DNA from: Desulfosporosinus sp. OT
GTDB taxonomy: Bacteria; Bacillota; Desulfitobacteriia; Desulfitobacteriales; Desulfitobacteriaceae
Assembly (NCBI RefSeq): GCF_000224515.1
Contig: NZ_AGAF01000167.1
Coordinates: forward strand, 1-64,000
DNA length: 64,000 nucleotides
Direction of reading: 5' to 3'
Shown: positions 60,817-64,000 of the stretch, in pieces
How the letters are laid out: every line of letters starts with the position of its first letter
Numbering within the stretch: the first letter of the stretch is position 1
The notes under the pieces: generated by a model
Databases searched by the model: none
The model's input: the letters and a program-made list of their open reading frames with translations, nothing else
Told to the model about the DNA's origin: nothing
Made by a program: the position numbers and the translations under genes

Positions 60817-62100
60817 TTATGCGTTCTGCTCTACTAAAAAGTTGACCGTCTTCTCGCTAATCAAACTTTGTTTATAGAACCCGAGCTCCCCACGCGCAAT
60901 GAGGGACTGTTTGAGCAATTGAGCATCTTGTTTGTATTGCTCACCAAGTTTTTTAATCTCTTCGTTTACTTCGTCTTCCGTGACCCCAATTCCTTCTGCT
61001 TTGGCAATAGCTTCTAAAACTAAATCAGTTTTGACACTTTCCACAGCTTGAGGACGCAGGCGTTCCTTCATAACTTCCTCAGTCGAATTAGTATACATGA
61101 AATACTGTTCAAGTGTCATTCCCTGCTGAGCGATATTACGACTTAAGTCATCCATCATTACCTTAATTCTTTCAGTAACCATCACTTCAGGAATTTCGAC
61201 GCTAGCATTGTCAACTACTTTAGAGACGACCGTCTTAAGTTGATTCGTTTTAGCCAGTGATTCACTATGCATCAATAATTTATTCCGCAAATCGGTTTTC
61301 AATTCATCCAGTGTCTCAAATTCACTGACATCTTTGGCAAATTCATCATCAAGCACCGACAATTCTTTGCGTTGGATTTTCTTGATGTCTGTTTTAAAGA
61401 CTGCTTCCTGCCCTGCCAGCTCTGCACTATGATATTCAGCGGGGAAGGTAACGTTGACATCAACATGTTGTCCAACTTCAGCTCCGATTAAACCTTCTTC
61501 AAAACCTGGAATAAAGGTACCCGAACCAATAACTAATTCATAACCCGCTGCTTTGCCACCTACAAAAGGAACACCATCTTTTAAGCCTTCAAAGTCAATG
61601 GTGACGGTATCCTCGTTTTCCACTGTACCGGTTTCAAGGGTTATAAGGCGGGCATGTTGTTGTTGTTTGTTTTTCAGTTCTTCCATAACTTGCTCTTCTG
61701 TTACGCTAGCTGCATCTTGTTCAATGTGAAGACCTTTATATTCTCCCAATTCAACTTCAGGCTTCACCATGACTTTTGCTTTGAAAATGAGGTCCTTGCC
61801 CTCTTCAATTTGTACCAAGTCTACTTCAGGACGGTCCACTGGCTCGATGCCACTTTCGACAACAGCATCAGCATAAGCAGGTCCAATCAATTGATCCAAT
61901 GCTTCATCATAAAGGGCTTCCTTCCCTAGATGAAGTTCAACCATACGGCGGGGTGCTTTACCTTTACGAAACCCTGGAACATTAACTTTCTTCGCTAAAT
62001 TCTTCGCAGCTTGGTTTACAGCAGCGACAAATTTTTCAGCTTCAACGGTCACTTCTAAAGCGACAATATTTTTTTCTGTTTTTTCAACTGTAACTGACAT
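60817..62100 (-). CDS. tig: Trigger factor (ribosome-associated chaperone)
   Basis: The 427-residue chaperone has an N-terminal ribosome-binding domain with the signature VPGFRKGKAPRRMVE, a PPIase (FKBP) domain around NEDTVTIDFEGLKDGVPFVGGKA, and a helical C-terminal cradle. It binds nascent chains at the ribosome exit. It is 42 bp from clpX, in the order tig-clpX. A 300-bp gap upstream has no gene. Confidence 0.95.
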   Translation of the reverse strand: MSVTVEKTEKNIVALEVTVEAEKFVAAVNQAAKNLAKKVNVPGFRKGKAPRRMVELHLGKEALYDEALDQLIGPAYADAVVESGIEPVDRPEVDLVQIEEGKDLIFKAKVMVKPEVELGEYKGLHIEQDAASVTEEQVMEELKNKQQQHARLITLETGTVENEDTVTIDFEGLKDGVPFVGGKAAGYELVIGSGTFIPGFEEGLIGAEVGQHVDVNVTFPAEYHSAELAGQEAVFKTDIKKIQRKELSVLDDEFAKDVSEFETLDELKTDLRNKLLMHSESLAKTNQLKTVVSKVVDNASVEIPEVMVTERIKVMMDDLSRNIAQQGMTLEQYFMYTNSTEEVMKERLRPQAVESVKTDLVLEAIAKAEGIGVTEDEVNEEIKKLGEQYKQDAQLLKQSLIARGELGFYKQSLISEKTVNFLVEQNA

Positions 62101-62302
62101 ATATTCTCCCCCTTAAAACACTATTTACTCTATGTGCAAGGCAGCTGCGGGACACTTCGATAGTCTTACCGATTTTTCAAGACTACAAACCCCTACTTAA
62201 GCCAAATACATCAAAGAAACTTGCTTGTACCAAACCTTAGCCAAGGATGGCTGGATGCCAAAAATTCTTTTCAGATTCGGTATAATAACCTAAAATCTAC
62301 CT

Positions 62303-62330
62303 AAAGGGGGAACATTTCGTTCCCCCTTTT
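62303..62330 (-). terminator. Terminator downstream of the polysaccharide deacetylase gene
   Basis: AAAGGGGGAAC, ATTTC and GTTCCCCCTTT form a perfect 11-bp stem about 70 bp after the deacetylase stop codon. The remaining gap to tig (62101-62300) shows no gene; it should hold the tig promoter. Confidence 0.75.
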
Positions 62331-62400
62331 ACGAGTCAACGTTTTAATTTACAACGTTTGGAGCTAAATCTAACAAATTTCCTAGCCAATTATACCAGAC

Positions 62401-63660
62401 TTATTCTCCGTAATCAAATTCAAAAATCCGCTCTAGCTTCTCTTTACTTATCCACACCAACATTGTCTTATTCCCAAGTCGCTCATTGTTGCGATTTTTC
62501 CCAGCTGGATGATAAACACGCATAATCATTTTTTGTAGCCAAACAATCCCTCGGTTTTTCAGGGTGTCCGGTAAATCCTGTACATTAAACCCAAATCGTT
62601 TAACCCCCCGGTGAAATAACGTCTGGGCTACAAAAACCTTTATGTTGTCATAAGTCCGCTCTTGAGCCACATACCGAGCCAAACCCGGCAAAGATTCACG
62701 GACTTGGTGCATGGCTTTGAGTGCAGTCTGCTGCATATCCTGACCCTTTGCTTGTAGCCGAATATTATCGAAATGGATTTCAGCCACCAGGTCCCCTTTT
62801 TCAGCTAATATTTGCCCATCTTCGGCATGCAGCTTAGGCCCACCATACATACTCTTCTCTAAACGAAAAATATTGGCGGCATCAATTCGTTCAACACTGT
62901 GTCTCTTCGCATAGTAGTGCTCCCACTTTTCCCAGACTCGAAACGTTAATCTTTTCCCTAGCTTCCAATCTGGAAATTCCAAAGGAACAATAGGCAGCTT
63001 CAGCTCCCGAACTATCTGTTCACACAACCGCTCCAAGGCTAAGATCGAGTTTTTTCGAGCACCGAATTCTCCGCCACTGTCATGCAGAACTATGATCGTC
63101 CCTTCATTTGTATCCTTAAGAATTCGCTCAGTGATTTCTTCCGGCGTCCGTCGGGCCTCCCAGTCATGTCCTTCGGCATTCCAGGACACAGCACGCATCT
63201 TGTGTCGCTTAAGCCACCACCATGTCATAAGATTGAAGGTCCCCCAAGGTGGGCGCATCCATGTTATTCTATCCTCCCAAAGTCGTTCTAAAATACGAAC
63301 GCTTTCCGTCCATTCCTGAGAAGTTCTCCAAGGAGAGGCAAACCAAGCATAGCGGTGATTAAGGGAGTGCACTCCGATTAGATGTCCTTCATCTTTGATC
63401 CGCCGAATGAGTTCCGGAAACTCTTTGGCCTTTTCCGCAACCACAAAAAACGTAGCACATACCTGATGCTTTCTTAAAACCTCAAGAACCTGTGGGGTAA
63501 ATTCCGGATCAGGCCCATCATCAAAGGTCAGAGCAACGCCCGGACTAAATTGACGTTTCCAACTCCCTATTCCCAAGCGGTGCAGAAGCAAATCAGGAAT
63601 GACCGTATATAATGCCAGTAACCCCAGAACGAAACTCAAAAGCATATATCCCAAGCTCAT
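62401..63660 (-). CDS. Polysaccharide deacetylase (NodB/CE4) family membrane protein
   Basis: The product of about 419 residues has an N-terminal membrane segment (about 4-25) and a NodB domain (about 38-225) with the catalytic TFDDGPDPEFTPQVL, metal-binding HSLNHRYAW, MRPPWGTFN and IIVLHDSGG. A second domain of about 200 residues follows, like the YkoP type. It probably removes acetyl groups from cell-wall or exported glycans. GAGGAG precedes the ATG at 63660. It follows the glycosyltransferase gene by 71 bp and may be in one operon with it. Confidence 0.88.
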   Translation of the reverse strand: MSLGYMLLSFVLGLLALYTVIPDLLLHRLGIGSWKRQFSPGVALTFDDGPDPEFTPQVLEVLRKHQVCATFFVVAEKAKEFPELIRRIKDEGHLIGVHSLNHRYAWFASPWRTSQEWTESVRILERLWEDRITWMRPPWGTFNLMTWWWLKRHKMRAVSWNAEGHDWEARRTPEEITERILKDTNEGTIIVLHDSGGEFGARKNSILALERLCEQIVRELKLPIVPLEFPDWKLGKRLTFRVWEKWEHYYAKRHSVERIDAANIFRLEKSMYGGPKLHAEDGQILAEKGDLVAEIHFDNIRLQAKGQDMQQTALKAMHQVRESLPGLARYVAQERTYDNIKVFVAQTLFHRGVKRFGFNVQDLPDTLKNRGIVWLQKMIMRVYHPAGKNRNNERLGNKTMLVWISKEKLERIFEFDYGE

Positions 63661-63731
63661 GCTTTTCTCCTCATACTCATATTTATAGCACCATAGAGTC
63701 AAAAGCACTATTACAAAGAGAGCACATGACC

Positions 63732-64000
63732 CTAACCAATCCTTTGTGTGTTCTGAGGCTTCTCTAGCAGCTGCAACATGCCCTCAACCGCATGTTCCGC
63801 TGTCCGACCAGTCACGGCTTTTGCGGCTGCTCGGCGCATCCATTCTAGATCCTTCGGATGTTGCAGAAGAGTAAAGATTATGTTTTCCAATTCTTCTTCA
63901 TTCTTGGCCACCCGACCAGCTCCGATCCCTTCTAGATAAGTTGCGTTTTCTTCTTCCTGGCCGGGTATCGGCCTGAAAATGACCAAAGGCACCCGTTTGG
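63732..64000 (-). CDS. Glycosyltransferase, C-terminal part (MGDG synthase/MurG-like)
   Basis: Only the last 89 residues lie in the window; the gene continues past 64000. The sequence VPLVIFRPIPGQEEENATYL and EGIGAGRVAKNEEELENII is the donor-nucleotide-binding end of the GT28/monogalactosyldiacylglycerol-synthase-like family (UgtP in Bacillus). With the deacetylase it suggests envelope glycolipid or polysaccharide synthesis. Substrate is uncertain. Confidence 0.75.
   Translation of the reverse strand, partial: KRVPLVIFRPIPGQEEENATYLEGIGAGRVAKNEEELENIIFTLLQHPKDLEWMRRAAAKAVTGRTAEHAVEGMLQLLEKPQNTQRIG

Noticed and set aside
1..64000. CRISPR arrays, tRNA or rRNA genes, prophage or complete insertion sequences.
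   Set aside because: No regularly spaced repeats with unique spacers, no tRNA-like cloverleaf outside the T-box, and no transposase or phage structural gene was recognised.

Overview
The window looks like a chromosomal segment of a spore-forming, anaerobic Firmicute of the Desulfosporosinus/Desulfitobacterium type (Peptococcaceae). This rests on gene content and order: mreBCD, PBP2, minCDE, rodA, spoIVFA/spoIVFB-like genes and two radical-SAM-linked genes in one cluster, plus Rex, LonB, a T-box valS leader and a ykkC-class leader before citramalate synthase. No rRNA or tRNA gene, CRISPR array, complete insertion sequence or phage was seen. The genus is inferred from style and was not tested.

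Layout. 0-16 kb (minus strand): cell shape, division and sporulation cluster, reading DUF4321 (frameshifted), maf, radC, mreB, mreC, mreD, PBP2, minC, minD, minE, rodA, spoIVFA-like, spoIVFB-like, TIGR03960 and TIGR03936. A hicAB toxin-antitoxin pair on the plus strand sits between minE and rodA. 16-29 kb (minus): cimA with a ykkC-class riboswitch, rex, a SPOR protein, a Pit phosphate transporter with its DUF47 partner, folC, valS with a Val T-box, and an FMN glutamate-synthase-like protein. 29-36 kb (plus): a two-component system followed by an RND efflux permease and adaptor. 36-39 kb: Phd/PIN toxin-antitoxin, an AAA/DUF4143 ATPase between 27-bp direct repeats, and a nitroreductase. 39-45 kb (plus): a malate/citrate module of sensor kinase, response regulator, 2HCT transporter and malic enzyme. 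45-54 kb: acyl-CoA dehydrogenase, a TIGR04086-like membrane protein, a LysM-ferritin fusion, a DMT permease, a cation antiporter, an MFS permease and a flavodoxin-like reductase. 54-64 kb (minus): engB, lon, lonB, clpX, tig (with no clpP between clpX and tig), a polysaccharide deacetylase, and the end of a glycosyltransferase cut by the window edge.

The most unusual content is intergenic. Three dispersed repeat families fill most of the long gaps. R1 (about 180-300 bp, five copies) and R2 (about 280-600 bp, four main copies plus fragments) have nested inverted repeats. Sequence differences between copies are often compensatory, which suggests a selected RNA or single-strand DNA fold; R1 also has a recurring pseudoknot-like pairing. 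Both families usually sit directly after the 3' end of a gene or transcription unit, and two R2 copies appear to supply the stop codon of the preceding gene. R3 is a TTCGA-rich, MITE-like repeat seen only in the first 14.4 kb.

Starts were moved from the longest open frame to a nearer ATG/GTG/TTG wherever a ribosome-binding site clearly supported it. All functional calls come from recognising motifs and gene order, without database searches.
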